The notes: a model not told the origin generated them from the letters alone. Shown: positions 26,505 to 35,342, counted from the stretch's first letter. The stretch is DNA of 64,000 bases from Actinomadura sp. DC4 (GCF_030406325.1 NZ_JAUEQY010000006.1:62001-126000), one strand, 5' to 3'. Made by a program: numbers and translations.

Positions 26505-27532
26505 CGTCTCGTGCCGCCGCCGAGGACGTAGAAGATCGCGAGGTGCCCGCCGAGCTCGGCGAAGACCCGGTCGGCCTCCTCGCGGGTGTTCAGGCGGTTG
26601 TGGCCGGCCGGGACCAGCGCCTCGTAGCCGTAAGATGGCCGGGCCAGCACCCGCCGCGTGGCGAAGCCGAGGACCCCGTCGGCGCGCAGCCGGGCGAGCA
26701 GCTCCTGCGTGGCCGCCTCGGAGCGGACGCAGCGGGGCTTGTAGACGAACGAGCCGATGCCGCCGCAGGACTGCTCGGCCTCGACGACGGCGACGCTCCG
26801 CGCGCCGGCGCGGTGGCCGGACAGGCCGAGGCGCAGCGAGCGGAACGAGGTGATCTTCGCGCCGAGGATCTCGCGGCCGATCTCCTCGCGGTCGGCGGCG
26901 AGGCGGTCGATCAGCTCGCCGCCGAAGCCGGCGAGCAGGGCGGTGACCTCGGCCAGCCAGCGTCCGAGGACCGGGAACCGGAGGTAGAAGCGGTGGTACG
27001 CGACGGTGTCGGCGAACGTCGCGTCCGCCTCCACCGCCTGAGCCAGGGACGGCCCGAAGCGGTCGAGCAGATGCCGCTCGACGTCACCGGCCAGCCGGCG
27101 CTCGAACCGGCCGGGGTGGCGTGCCCGCGCGATCTCCAGCCGGCGGCCGAGCTCGGCCAGGAACGGCGCGCAGGCCGCCGCCGGCCGTCCCCGGCGGGCC
27201 GCCGCGGCCGGGCAGCCGTTCAGCGCCGCCTGGTAGGTCGGCAGCCAGGAGGCGTGGACGCCGGCGAACACCTCACGGGTCGCGGCGTTCGCGTCGTCGA
27301 GGCCGAGCTCGTGGTGGCGGTAGGCGGTCAGGACGGCCGCGATGTCGTCCCTGCTACGCCCGGAACGGCGGGACAGCCGGCCGGCCAGCCGGTCGATCCT
27401 CCCGGTCTCCAAACGCGGAAGCACCCGCGGGGTCGCGGTCGTGCCCGCGGCACGCAGGGCGGCCACCACTCGCGTCCGCTCGGACAGGTTGGCCGCGCGG
27501 GCGGCGAGGTCGAGGAAGGGATGGTCGCTCAT
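26501..27532 (-). CDS. LanM N-terminal (DUF4135) fragment
   Basis: The 343-aa protein matches the start of a class II lanthipeptide synthetase dehydratase domain: FVYKPR at 262-267 with its conserved Lys, a preceding LSGHRAGARSV that replaces the usual LGDPHRGGRSV, and FAELGGHLAIFYVLGGG at the end. A complete LanM is about 900-1,100 aa. This one stops just before the catalytic D-x-H-x-x-N stretch and lacks the remaining dehydratase and the whole LanC cyclase. The downstream DNA in other frames does not continue the family. It is therefore either a truncated remnant or a stand-alone DUF4135 protein. The ATG overlaps the next gene (ATGA), so translation is still coupled. Confidence 0.75.
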   Translation of the reverse strand: MSDHPFLDLAARAANLSERTRVVAALRAAGTTATPRVLPRLETGRIDRLAGRLSRRSGRSRDDIAAVLTAYRHHELGLDDANAATREVFAGVHASWLPTYQAALNGCPAAAARRGRPAAACAPFLAELGRRLEIARARHPGRFERRLAGDVERHLLDRFGPSLAQAVEADATFADTVAYHRFYLRFPVLGRWLAEVTALLAGFGGELIDRLAADREEIGREILGAKITSFRSLRLGLSGHRAGARSVAVVEAEQSCGGIGSFVYKPRCVRSEAATQELLARLRADGVLGFATRRVLARPSYGYEALVPAGHNRLNTREEADRVFAELGGHLAIFYVLGGGTRR

Positions 27533-27686
27533 GGGGAGAAACTGCTCCTGCGGTCGCGAGGGGGACGGTGGGCCGGCGCTCGCCGGCCCACCGCCGACGC
27601 ACGGGGTGTGGGCCCCCTGTGCCGCTTACTTGGTCATGCCGTCGCAGGTCGCCGTGGCCGGGCGCCGCCGCCTTCGTCAAGCGCCG

Positions 27687-27740
27687 TCAGGCGCAGATCT
27701 TTCTCGCGGCGGTGCCCTTGAACGGCGTAATGTCGGACAT
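27687..27740 (-). CDS. Possible 17-aa peptide (RiPP precursor or its remnant)
   Basis: MSDITPFKGTAARKICA is preceded by a strong RBS, AAGGAGGGG, 5 bases before the ATG. It lies between the SARP gene and the LanM fragment on the same strand, exactly where a class II lanthipeptide precursor is expected. In the other frames just after it, EKDLRLTALDEGGGA reads like a leader ending in a Gly motif, and RPATATCDGMTK then a stop reads like a Thr/Cys core. Two small indels in a longer precursor gene would explain this. As an intact gene it is only 17 codons with one Cys. Confidence 0.45.
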   Translation of the reverse strand: MSDITPFKGTAARKICA

Positions 27741-27894
27741 CAACCCCTCCTTACCGAAAAACGGGCTACTGACATTTTCCGGGGACGACGCTCGATATCG
27801 TCTGATTTCCGGTCGTCACCGCTGTTCTGTCGGCGGACAAGCCCCCTTTTGTGATCGGCGAGTCCCAATCTAGAAAGGGGTTCTTTCAGTCCGC

Positions 27895-28689
27895 TTACAG
27901 TTCGCCTTCAGGCGGCGTTGACGAGAGCCGGGGGTCGTCGCGGAGGATGGCGATGTGCAGGTCGCGCACCTCGTGCCCGGGGCGTACGCCGAGCCTGTTG
28001 CGCAGCGACTTGGTCACCTCGGCGTACACCTCGAGCGCCTCGGCGGGCCGGCCGCAGCGGTACAGCGCGACCATGAGCTGGCCCCAGAATCGCTCGTGGA
28101 ACGGGTGCTTGCCGGTCAGCGCCCGCAACTCGCCGACGAGCCGGTCGTGCCGGCCGAGCGCGAGGTCGACCTCGTGCCTTCGTTCGAGCGTGCGCAGGTG
28201 CTCTTCGACCAGGCTCGGCACGACGTCGCGGTGCAGCGAGTCCGAGCGCACGTCCGGCAGGACCGGCCCGCGCCACAGGTCGAGCGCCCGGGTCAGGCCG
28301 TCCGACTCCGCCGGGAGGTCGCCCCGCTCGCCGGCCGTACGCGCCGCGCCGACCATGTCGCGGAAGCGGATGAGGTCGAGGCCGCCGGCGGAGACCTCGA
28401 TGCCGTAGCCGGCCGCCGAGGTGCGGATCGGGCCGTCGCCGCCCCGGGCCGCGAGGGGGTCAAGGGTCTGCCGCAGGCGGGTGACGTAGGTGTGCAGCGC
28501 CCCGCGCGGAGCGCGGGGCGGGTCGCCGCCCCAGAGGCGTTCGGTGAGCTCCTCGACCGCCACGAAGCGGTTGGCGCTCAGCAGGAGCGTGGCGAGGAGC
28601 ACACGCTGTTTGCCCGCCGCCACGGGAACGCGCCGCGTATCGATGGAGACCTCGAGCGGACCGAGAACGCGAAAATCCAGACCATGCAC
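27895..28689 (-). CDS. SARP-family transcriptional regulator
   Basis: The 264-aa AfsR/SARP-type activator has an N-terminal OmpR-like winged helix (FRVLGPLEVSIDTRRVPVAAG to YVTRLRQTLDP, about residues 5-90). A bacterial transcriptional-activation domain with helical repeats follows (about 95-250). No ATPase domain is present, so it is a small SARP. SARPs usually switch on secondary-metabolite clusters by binding direct repeats near promoters. Here it heads the run of peptide, LanM fragment and oxygenase on the same strand. Confidence 0.9.
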   Translation of the reverse strand: MHGLDFRVLGPLEVSIDTRRVPVAAGKQRVLLATLLLSANRFVAVEELTERLWGGDPPRAPRGALHTYVTRLRQTLDPLAARGGDGPIRTSAAGYGIEVSAGGLDLIRFRDMVGAARTAGERGDLPAESDGLTRALDLWRGPVLPDVRSDSLHRDVVPSLVEEHLRTLERRHEVDLALGRHDRLVGELRALTGKHPFHERFWGQLMVALYRCGRPAEALEVYAEVTKSLRNRLGVRPGHEVRDLHIAILRDDPRLSSTPPEGEL

Positions 28690-28785
28690 GACGGACTCCA
28701 GGCTCGCTTTTCGTACCGCGATCCGGCTGTTTTCGACGCACCATGGTCCACGCGGAACTGCCGAGTGTCACGGGTTTCGGGCTCG

Positions 28786-28791
28786 TACGAT
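28786..28791 (+). promoter_or_regulatory. -10 box, leaderless promoter of the 39-aa ORF
   Basis: TACGAT lies 7 bases before the ATG at 28799, the spacing seen for other leaderless genes in this window. Confidence 0.45.
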
Positions 28792-28798
28792 ACAGGCC

Positions 28799-28918
28799 AT
28801 GACGTTGGCGGACAATCACGATCAATGGCCGATGGCCTGGGGCGATGACGAAGCTTTCCACACTTTGCCACGATCGTTAGACCAGTCGTTTCTCACCGGC
28901 CGTTCCGGTTGTTCGTGA
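28799..28918 (+). CDS. Possible 39-aa leaderless peptide divergent from SARP gene
   Basis: The ORF starts MTLADNHDQWPMAWGDDEAF and ends in FLTGRSGCS. The N-terminal part is acidic, as in many RiPP leaders, and the end has Thr, Ser and one Cys. The local DNA is less GC-rich than coding DNA nearby. Support comes from the perfect leaderless -10 spacing and from lying divergent to the SARP gene. No family is recognised, and it may be chance. Confidence 0.35.
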   Translation: MTLADNHDQWPMAWGDDEAFHTLPRSLDQSFLTGRSGCS

Positions 28919-28997
28919 CCGACCGTGAGCGACCGTCGAATTCCGGCATCATCCGCCTGAATAAAGCGTATTAAATGCCTTATCTCCGGGCAGAAAG

Positions 28998-31900
28998 TCA
29001 ATCCAGGTCATCGTTGCCGTAGAAGACGCGTTCCATCACCCGGCGGGCGTGCCGGGCGTGGCGGCGGTAGTCCTCCAGAAGGGCGCCGGACGCCGGGTAG
29101 CCCAGCAGGCTGGTGACCGCGGACCGTTCGCGGTGGTGTTCGGTCGGCAGCAGGTCCGAGGCACGCCCGCGCACGAGCATGGTCGCGTTGCGGATGCGCG
29201 TGGCCATCCGCCAGGCGTCGGTCAGCGTCGTCGCGTCGTCGCGGTCGAGCACGCCCGCGTCCGCGGCCGCGTCGAGGGCGGCGAGCGTGCGGGTGGTGCG
29301 CAGGCCGGGCACCTCGTGGGCGTGCTGGAGCTGCAGGAGCTGGGCCACCCACTCCACGTCCGACAGGCCGCCGGGCCCCAGCTTCGTATGGAGGCGCCGG
29401 TCGACGCCCCGCGGAAGGCGCTCGGCCTCCATGCGGGCCTTCAACCGCCGGATCTCGCGCAGCGCGGTCTCGTCCACCCCGCGCTCGGGCCAGCGTACGG
29501 GGTCGATCAGCTCCTGGAACCGCGAGCGGAGCCCCTCGTCGCCGATGAGCGGCGCGGCGCGCAGCAGCGCCTGACTCTCCCACGGAGCGGACCAGCGGCG
29601 GTAGTAGGAGGCGTACGAGTCGAGGGTGCGGACGAGCGGTCCCTGCCGTCCCTCGGGCCGCAGGCCGGGGTCGATCACCAGCGGCGGGTCGGAGGCGGGC
29701 AGCGCGAGCAGCCTGCGGAGTTCTTCGGCGACCGCGTGCGCGGCCGCCGACGCCTCGCGGTCGACGGCGCCCGGCAGCGGCTCGTGCACGAACATGACGT
29801 CCGCGTCGCTGCCGTAGCCCAGTTCGAAACCGCCGTACCGGCCCATGGCCACGATCGCGAACCGCGTCGGCAGCGGCCCGCGCAGCTCGCCCTCGATCTT
29901 GTCGATGGCGACCCGCAGGGCGGCGTCGAGCGTGACCGTCGTGATCGAGGTCAGCGCCTCGGCGGTGGCGCGCTCGTCCAGGAGGCCCAGCAGGTCGGCG
30001 ACGGCCGTACGGAACAGCTCACGGCGGCGCAGGCCGCGTATGGCCGCGACGGCGTCGGCCGGGCGGTCCTGGTGAGGGCGCGCGGCGGCGGACTCGATGT
30101 AGCGGCGCGCCGCGGCCTGGGCCTCACTCTGCAGCGCGGTGGCCGGCCGCGGCACGAGACCGGTCTCGCCGCCGAGCATGGCGACCGCCTCCGGCGCGCG
30201 CAGGAGCAGCTCCGTGGCGTACCGGCTGGAGGCCAGCACGTGCGCCATCCGCTCGGCCACCGACACGTCGTCGCGGAGCAGCCGGAGGTACCACGGCGTG
30301 GTGCCCAGCTCGTCGCTGACCTGGCGGAAGCCGAGCAGCCCGGCGTCGGGGTCCGGGCAGTCGGCGAACCAGTCGAGCATCACCGGGAGGAGGGTCCGCT
30401 GGATCGCGGCACGGCGTGAGACGCCGGAGGTCAGGGCCTCCAGATGCCGGAGCGCGCCGGCCGGGTCGGTGTAGCCGAGGGCCTCCAGGCGCGTACGCGC
30501 GGCCTCGCGGGTGAGCCGGGCCTCCTCTCCGGGCAGCCGGGCCACGGCCTGCAGCAGCGGGCGGTAGAACAGCTTCTCGTGCAGCCGCCGCACCTCGCGG
30601 GCGTGCCGGCGCCACTCGGCGGTGAACTCCCGAACGGGATCGGCGCGGAAGCCGAGCGCGCGGCCCAGCCGCCGCAGGTCGTCCGGCTCCTCGGGAACGA
30701 GGTGGTTGCGCCGCAGCCGGTGCAACTGGATCAGGTGCTCGACGCGGCGCAGGAAGCGGTACGCGGTGCCGAGCGCGGCGGCGTCGCCCCGCCCGACGTA
30801 GCCGCCCCACGACAGCTTCTTCAGCGCGATGAGGGTGCCCGGGCCGCGCAGCTCCTCGTCGGCGCGGCCGTGCACGAGCTGGAGGAGCTGTACGGCGAAC
30901 TCCACGTCGCGCAGGCCGCCGGGGCCGAGCTTGAGCTGGCGCCCGGCCTGTTCGGGCGCGATGTGCTCCACCACGCGGCGCCGCATGGCCTGGACGTCCT
31001 CGACGAAGTGGTCCCGGTCCGCCGCGTTCCACACGAGCGGCGCCAGCGTCTGGACGTACTCCTCGCCGAGCTTGCGGTCGCCCGCGACGGGCCGTGCCTT
31101 GAGCAGCGCCTGGAACTCCCAGGTCTTGGCCCAGCGCTCATAGTAGGCCTGGTGACTCGCGAGCGTACGGACGAGGGGCCCGGACCGGCCCTCCGGGCGC
31201 AGGGCGGCGTCGACCTCCCACAGCGAGCCCTCGGAGGTGGTCTCCGAGCAGGCCCGCATCATGCCGGAGGCGAGCTTGGCCGCGGCCCGCAGCGCGGCGT
31301 CCTCGTCCTGGCCGGGCATGGGCTCGGCGACGAAGACGACGTCGACGTCGCTGACGTAGTTGAGCTCGCGTCCTCCGCACTTGCCCATGCCGATCACGGC
31401 GAGCCGGCAGAGCCCGGCCTTCTCGCCGAGGTCGGTACGCGCGATGGCCAGGCCCGCCTCCAGCGCCGCGGCGGCGAGGTCGGCCAGCTCGGCGGCGACG
31501 TCCTCCACGCCGATCTCGTGGGCCAGGTCACGGCCCGCGAGGTGCAGCAGCGCCTTCCGGTACGCCACGCGCAGCGCCGGCATCGGCTCTCGCACGCTCG
31601 CCCGCGGCATCGCGTCGGCGGGGTCGGCGCCGACCGCGCCCAGCAGCGTGTCGCGCAGCTCGTCGGCCCCGGGCCGGCGTACGGCGCCGGGGCCGGCCAG
31701 GACCCGCCAGTCGTCCGGATGCCGTACCAGGTGGTCGGTGAAGGCGGCGCTCACCCCGAGCACGGCGAGCAGGCGGTCGCGCGCGGCGGTGTCCTCGGCC
31801 AGCCCCGCGCGTACGTCCGTGGTCTCGATCAGGCGGAGTAGACCGGTGAGCGCCAGGTCGGGGTCGGCGACGGTCCCCAGGGCGTCGAGGAGACCGTCAC

Positions 31901-32000
31901 CGAGGTCGTGCCCTTCGAGCCGGCGTTCGGCACCTTCGGCGTCGGTGACGCCGAGCCTGGCCAGCCGGCCGGCGAGACTCTCAAGTCGGCGTTCGCTCAC
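28998..32000 (-). CDS. glnE: Bifunctional glutamine-synthetase adenylyltransferase/adenylyl-removing enzyme
   Basis: Adds and removes AMP on the glnA Tyr according to nitrogen state. The 1,000-aa protein has two nucleotidyltransferase-like halves. One has GKCGGRELNYVSDVDVVF, the other GRYGGFELGYGSDADVMF, each with paired Asp residues, separated by long helical linkers with the conserved LKLGPGGLRDVEFAVQLLQ and KLGPGGLSDVEWVAQLLQL segments. The GTG at 32000 (VSERRLESL) is chosen because a TACCTT -10 ends 6 bases upstream; the ORF extends 10 codons further. In mycobacteria glnE likewise lies beside glnA1 and glnA2. Confidence 0.95.
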   Translation of the reverse strand: MSERRLESLAGRLARLGVTDAEGAERRLEGHDLGDGLLDALGTVADPDLALTGLLRLIETTDVRAGLAEDTAARDRLLAVLGVSAAFTDHLVRHPDDWRVLAGPGAVRRPGADELRDTLLGAVGADPADAMPRASVREPMPALRVAYRKALLHLAGRDLAHEIGVEDVAAELADLAAAALEAGLAIARTDLGEKAGLCRLAVIGMGKCGGRELNYVSDVDVVFVAEPMPGQDEDAALRAAAKLASGMMRACSETTSEGSLWEVDAALRPEGRSGPLVRTLASHQAYYERWAKTWEFQALLKARPVAGDRKLGEEYVQTLAPLVWNAADRDHFVEDVQAMRRRVVEHIAPEQAGRQLKLGPGGLRDVEFAVQLLQLVHGRADEELRGPGTLIALKKLSWGGYVGRGDAAALGTAYRFLRRVEHLIQLHRLRRNHLVPEEPDDLRRLGRALGFRADPVREFTAEWRRHAREVRRLHEKLFYRPLLQAVARLPGEEARLTREAARTRLEALGYTDPAGALRHLEALTSGVSRRAAIQRTLLPVMLDWFADCPDPDAGLLGFRQVSDELGTTPWYLRLLRDDVSVAERMAHVLASSRYATELLLRAPEAVAMLGGETGLVPRPATALQSEAQAAARRYIESAAARPHQDRPADAVAAIRGLRRRELFRTAVADLLGLLDERATAEALTSITTVTLDAALRVAIDKIEGELRGPLPTRFAIVAMGRYGGFELGYGSDADVMFVHEPLPGAVDREASAAAHAVAEELRRLLALPASDPPLVIDPGLRPEGRQGPLVRTLDSYASYYRRWSAPWESQALLRAAPLIGDEGLRSRFQELIDPVRWPERGVDETALREIRRLKARMEAERLPRGVDRRLHTKLGPGGLSDVEWVAQLLQLQHAHEVPGLRTTRTLAALDAAADAGVLDRDDATTLTDAWRMATRIRNATMLVRGRASDLLPTEHHRERSAVTSLLGYPASGALLEDYRRHARHARRVMERVFYGNDDLD

Positions 32001-32078
32001 CAACAAAAGGTATCGGGGCCGGTCGGGCACTCATAGCGACCGACACAAGCCGTTTTCTCCGAGGTAGTCCGCTTTCGG

Positions 32079-32870
32079 TCAGGTCGCAGGTGATTCGAGC
32101 GTGCCGTCGGCCCGGACCCGGCTCAGCAGCTCCTCGGTGAAGCCGCGGACGCCGGTCGCGCCGGCCGGGGTCGTGTGCCGGCCCTCGCGGTAGGCGGCCG
32201 CGGTCCGGCCGGGGATCGGCAGGCGCAGGATCGGGCGCCGGCGGCGTACGGCGCCGAGGTAGGTCCGCATCAGGTCGTCCAGGCCCTCGACGCGGGGGCC
32301 GCCCATGTCGGGCATCCGGCCCGCGGGTTCGCCGAGGGCGAGCGCCGCGAGACGCCCGGCCACCTCGCCGGTGTCGACGGACTGGACCGCGATGCCGCGC
32401 GGCACGATCGCCACGGGCGGCTTGGCGAGCGCGGACAGCGCCATCAGGACGAGGTCGTGGAACTGCGTCGTACGCAGGATCGTCCACGGGAGCCCGGACT
32501 CCTCGACCAGCCGCTCGGTCGCGAACTTGGCCTTGAAGTAGGGCAACGGGATCTCGTCCACGCCGACGATCGAGATGTAGACCAGATGCGGATCGCCGGA
32601 GATCGCCTCCAGCAGCCGGCGCGTGGCGCCGACGTCGCGGTCGGGCCGGCGCCGGTCGAAGCCGGAGCTCGCCGCGTGCACGATCACGTCGGCGCCCGCC
32701 AGCGCCCCGGGGAGCCCGGCGCCGGTCTCCAGGTCGCCGCGGACCGTCGTGGCGCCCTCGACGGTGCCGGTCCCGCGCGTGAGCACCCGTACGTCGGCCC
32801 GGCCGGACAGCGCCGGGACGAGGCGGCGGCCGAGGACGCCGGTGCCTCCGGTAACAAGAATTGTCGTCAT
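32079..32870 (-). CDS. NmrA-like NAD(P)-binding oxidoreductase
   Basis: Atypical SDR of 263 aa. The Rossmann motif is VTGGTGVLGRRLVPAL, followed by VYISIVGVDEIPLPYFKAKF and ERLVEESGLPWTILRTTQFH, usual for NmrA/NAD(P)-binding family proteins. The substrate is unknown; quinone reductase or sensor roles are known for relatives. The ATG at 32870 (MTTILVTGG) is preferred over an upstream Arg-rich extension. It is downstream of the DHA2 pump gene on the same strand. Confidence 0.82.
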   Translation of the reverse strand: MTTILVTGGTGVLGRRLVPALSGRADVRVLTRGTGTVEGATTVRGDLETGAGLPGALAGADVIVHAASSGFDRRRPDRDVGATRRLLEAISGDPHLVYISIVGVDEIPLPYFKAKFATERLVEESGLPWTILRTTQFHDLVLMALSALAKPPVAIVPRGIAVQSVDTGEVAGRLAALALGEPAGRMPDMGGPRVEGLDDLMRTYLGAVRRRRPILRLPIPGRTAAAYREGRHTTPAGATGVRGFTEELLSRVRADGTLESPAT

Positions 32871-32947
32871 GCCCACACGACGGGACCGGCGGCCCGTACG
32901 TGACATCGCCCCGCGCCCCCGTGTCGGCGGGCGCCGGGCGACCATGC

Positions 32948-34522
32948 TCAGATGACGGGCTCGGCCAGTGCCTCGGGGGCCGCGTCCTTCGAGGCCTCGG
33001 GCCCGCGCCCGCTGCGGAGCGGTACCTCGCGGACGAACCAGGCGACGACGAAGCCGAGGAACGCGAGCACCGCGCCGCCGATCATCGTGCCGTGCAGGCC
33101 GTTGGTGATGCCCGTCTTGAACGCGTCCTGCACCGGGGCCGGCAGGGTCTGGAGCAGCGCCGGGGTCACGTGGGTGCCGCCGGAGGCGATCGCCTGGCCG
33201 GCCTTGTCACCGAGCCGCGAGGTCAGTGAGTCCTCCAGGCGGCTGGTGAAGATCGACCCGAGCAGGGCGATGCCCAGCGAGCCCCCGATCGTACGGAACA
33301 GGGTGACCGCGCCGCTGGCCGCGCCCATGTCGCGCAGGGTCACGCTGTTCTGGGTGATCAGCGTGGTGTTCTGCATGATGAAGCCCATGCCGAGCCCGGC
33401 CACGAGGGTGAGCGCCGATGCCTCGAAGGTGCTGGTGTTGACCTTCAGCAGGAGCATGACCAGCATGCCGGCGGTCAGCACCGCCCCACCGATGATCGGG
33501 TAGACGCGGTAGCGGCCGTTGCGCATGATGAGCTGGCCGACCGTGAGCATGACGGCGAGCATGCCGAACATCAGCGGAAGCAGGAGCAGCCCGCTGGCGG
33601 TCGCGGAGGCGCCGCGTACGTCCTGCATGTACTGCGGGAGGAAGTTCACCGCGCCGAACATCGCCGCGCCGACGAGGAAGCTCAGGATCTGCGCGATGGT
33701 GAAGTTGCGGTTGCGGAACAGCCGCAGCGGCAGGATCGGCTCGGGGACACGGCCCTCGACGAAGACGAACAGGACCAGCGCGACGACGCTCACGACGGCG
33801 AGCCCGATGATCTGCGCCGAGGCCCAGGGGTACTCCGTGCCGCCCCAGGCCGCCACCAGCGTCAGGCAGACGATGCCGCCGGTCAGGAGCAGCGCGCCCC
33901 AGTAGTCGATCTTGGCCTTGAGGTGCGGCGTGTGCAGGTGCATGCCCAGGCCGGTGACGAGCAGCGCCACGGCGCCGAGCGGCAGGTTGACATAGAACGC
34001 CCAGCGCCAGCTCAGGTGGTCGGTGAGGAACCCGCCGAGCAGCGGGCCGCCGACGAACGCGACGGGCATCATGCCGCCGATGATCGCCTGGAAGCGCCCG
34101 CGTTCCCGCGGCGGCACCAGGTCACCGATGATCGCGAACGCGCCGACCATGAGGCCGCCGGCGCCCAGGCCCTGGATGGCACGGAAGCCGATGAGCTGCC
34201 CGATGTTCTGCGACAGGCCCGACAGCATCGACCCGATCAAGAAGATCACGATCGAGGACATGAACATGCCCTTGCGGCCGTACAGGTCGCCGAGCTTGCC
34301 CCAGATCGGGGTCGCGGCGGCGGTGGCGAGCGTGTACGCCGTGACGACCCAGGACAGGTGGCTGATGCCGCCCAGCTCACCGACGATCGTGGGAAGCGCG
34401 GTGCCGACGATCAGGTTGTCGAGCATCGCCAGGAACATTCCCAGCATCAACCCGATGATCGCGATGTAGATGGACCGAGTACTTCTCACCGACTCGGAGT
34501 CCTCGGTGTTGCTCCCCGACAT
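32948..34522 (-). CDS. DHA2-family MFS drug exporter (14 TM)
   Basis: Drug:H+ antiporter, 524 aa with about 14 helices. MLDNLIVGTALPTIVGEL is motif D1, WGKLGDLYGRKGMF is motif A, and GGPLLGGFLTDHLSWRWAFYVNLP is motif C of EmrB/QacA-type pumps. ATG with RBS GGGAGAGG. It is divergent from a TetR gene, and the shared region has three operator half-sites, so TetR very probably represses it. The substrate range is unknown. Confidence 0.92.
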   Translation of the reverse strand: MSGSNTEDSESVRSTRSIYIAIIGLMLGMFLAMLDNLIVGTALPTIVGELGGISHLSWVVTAYTLATAAATPIWGKLGDLYGRKGMFMSSIVIFLIGSMLSGLSQNIGQLIGFRAIQGLGAGGLMVGAFAIIGDLVPPRERGRFQAIIGGMMPVAFVGGPLLGGFLTDHLSWRWAFYVNLPLGAVALLVTGLGMHLHTPHLKAKIDYWGALLLTGGIVCLTLVAAWGGTEYPWASAQIIGLAVVSVVALVLFVFVEGRVPEPILPLRLFRNRNFTIAQILSFLVGAAMFGAVNFLPQYMQDVRGASATASGLLLLPLMFGMLAVMLTVGQLIMRNGRYRVYPIIGGAVLTAGMLVMLLLKVNTSTFEASALTLVAGLGMGFIMQNTTLITQNSVTLRDMGAASGAVTLFRTIGGSLGIALLGSIFTSRLEDSLTSRLGDKAGQAIASGGTHVTPALLQTLPAPVQDAFKTGITNGLHGTMIGGAVLAFLGFVVAWFVREVPLRSGRGPEASKDAAPEALAEPVI

Positions 34523-34552
34523 GGATAACCTCTCCCCTAGATGGACGGCGTC

Positions 34553-34625
34553 CTTACTTGCCGACCGGCTAGCAAGCTTACTTGCCGTACGGTAGGCTAT
34601 CAAGCCTAGCCGGGCGGCAAGTAAG
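34553..34625. promoter_or_regulatory. TetR operator region with three CTTACTTGCCG copies
   Basis: CTTACTTGCCG occurs at 34553-34563 and 34577-34587 and inverted at 34615-34625. The outer pair extends to a 20-bp inverted repeat with one mismatch (34553-34572 and 34606-34625). The middle copy continues as TACGGTAGG, forming its own palindrome. It lies between the divergent efflux pump and TetR genes and probably controls both. Confidence 0.8.
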
Positions 34626-34658
34626 TCTTATTCCAGGTTTGCAGCAAAAGGTGGAGAC

Positions 34659-35225
34659 ATGGGCGAGCGACGAAGCGGCACGCGCGAGAGGATCCAGGCC
34701 GTCGCGGTCGAACTGTTCGCCGAGCACGGCTACGAGAAGACCTCGCTGCGCGAGATCGCCGAGCGGCTGGACGTGACGAAGGCGGCGCTGTACTACCACT
34801 TCAACACCAAAGAGGCCATCGTCGTCAGCCTCTTCGAGGACCTGATCGCGGGCATCGACGAGATCATCACCTGGGCGGAGGCCCAGCCGCGCACGCTGGA
34901 GACCCGCGAGGAGATCCTCCGCCGCTACGCCCGCCTGGCCCGCGCGCGGCCGAAGGGCATGATGCGCTTCATCCAGGAGAGCAAGACCACCATGCAGGAA
35001 CTGGCGCCCGGGGAGAACCTCCAGTGCCGCTTCCGCACGCTGTCGGGCCTGCTGCGCGATCCGGACGCGTCGCTGACCGAGCAGCTCAAGTCGTCCCTGG
35101 CCCTGATCACGGCCAGCGCCTCGGTGTTCATGCTGAAGGACACGGACTCGACGGACGAGGAGCGGTACGACGCCGGCCTCGAGGTCGCCCTGCAACTGGT
35201 CGCCGGCACCCCGGTCCACAGCTGA
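34659..35225 (+). CDS. TetR-family repressor of the divergent pump
   Basis: The 188-aa protein has an N-terminal TetR HTH: RERIQAVAVELFAEHGYEKT, then SLREIAERLDVTKAALYYHF. A helical ligand-binding domain follows. The ATG has a GTGGAG RBS. It is divergent from the DHA2 pump gene and next to a multi-copy palindromic site, giving the common arrangement of efflux pump and self-regulated repressor. Confidence 0.92.
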   Translation: MGERRSGTRERIQAVAVELFAEHGYEKTSLREIAERLDVTKAALYYHFNTKEAIVVSLFEDLIAGIDEIITWAEAQPRTLETREEILRRYARLARARPKGMMRFIQESKTTMQELAPGENLQCRFRTLSGLLRDPDASLTEQLKSSLALITASASVFMLKDTDSTDEERYDAGLEVALQLVAGTPVHS

Positions 35226-35342
35226 CGACGCCGTGGCCGACCTGGGCCGGACGGTGGCGATGACCCTGTCTCCTCTGGTGAGATCGTCCCGTGAGGGCGG
35301 CGCGGGAAGCGTCGCCGGGTGACGACCGAGGGCGGGGGCGCC

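Noticed and set aside
27121-27873. Plus-strand frame opposite the LanM fragment
   Set aside because: Arg/Gly-rich shadow of the minus-strand genes with no RBS or motif.
32000-32030. Longer glnE start 10 codons upstream
   Set aside because: The -10 box lies inside this extension, so the GTG at 32000 is the natural start.
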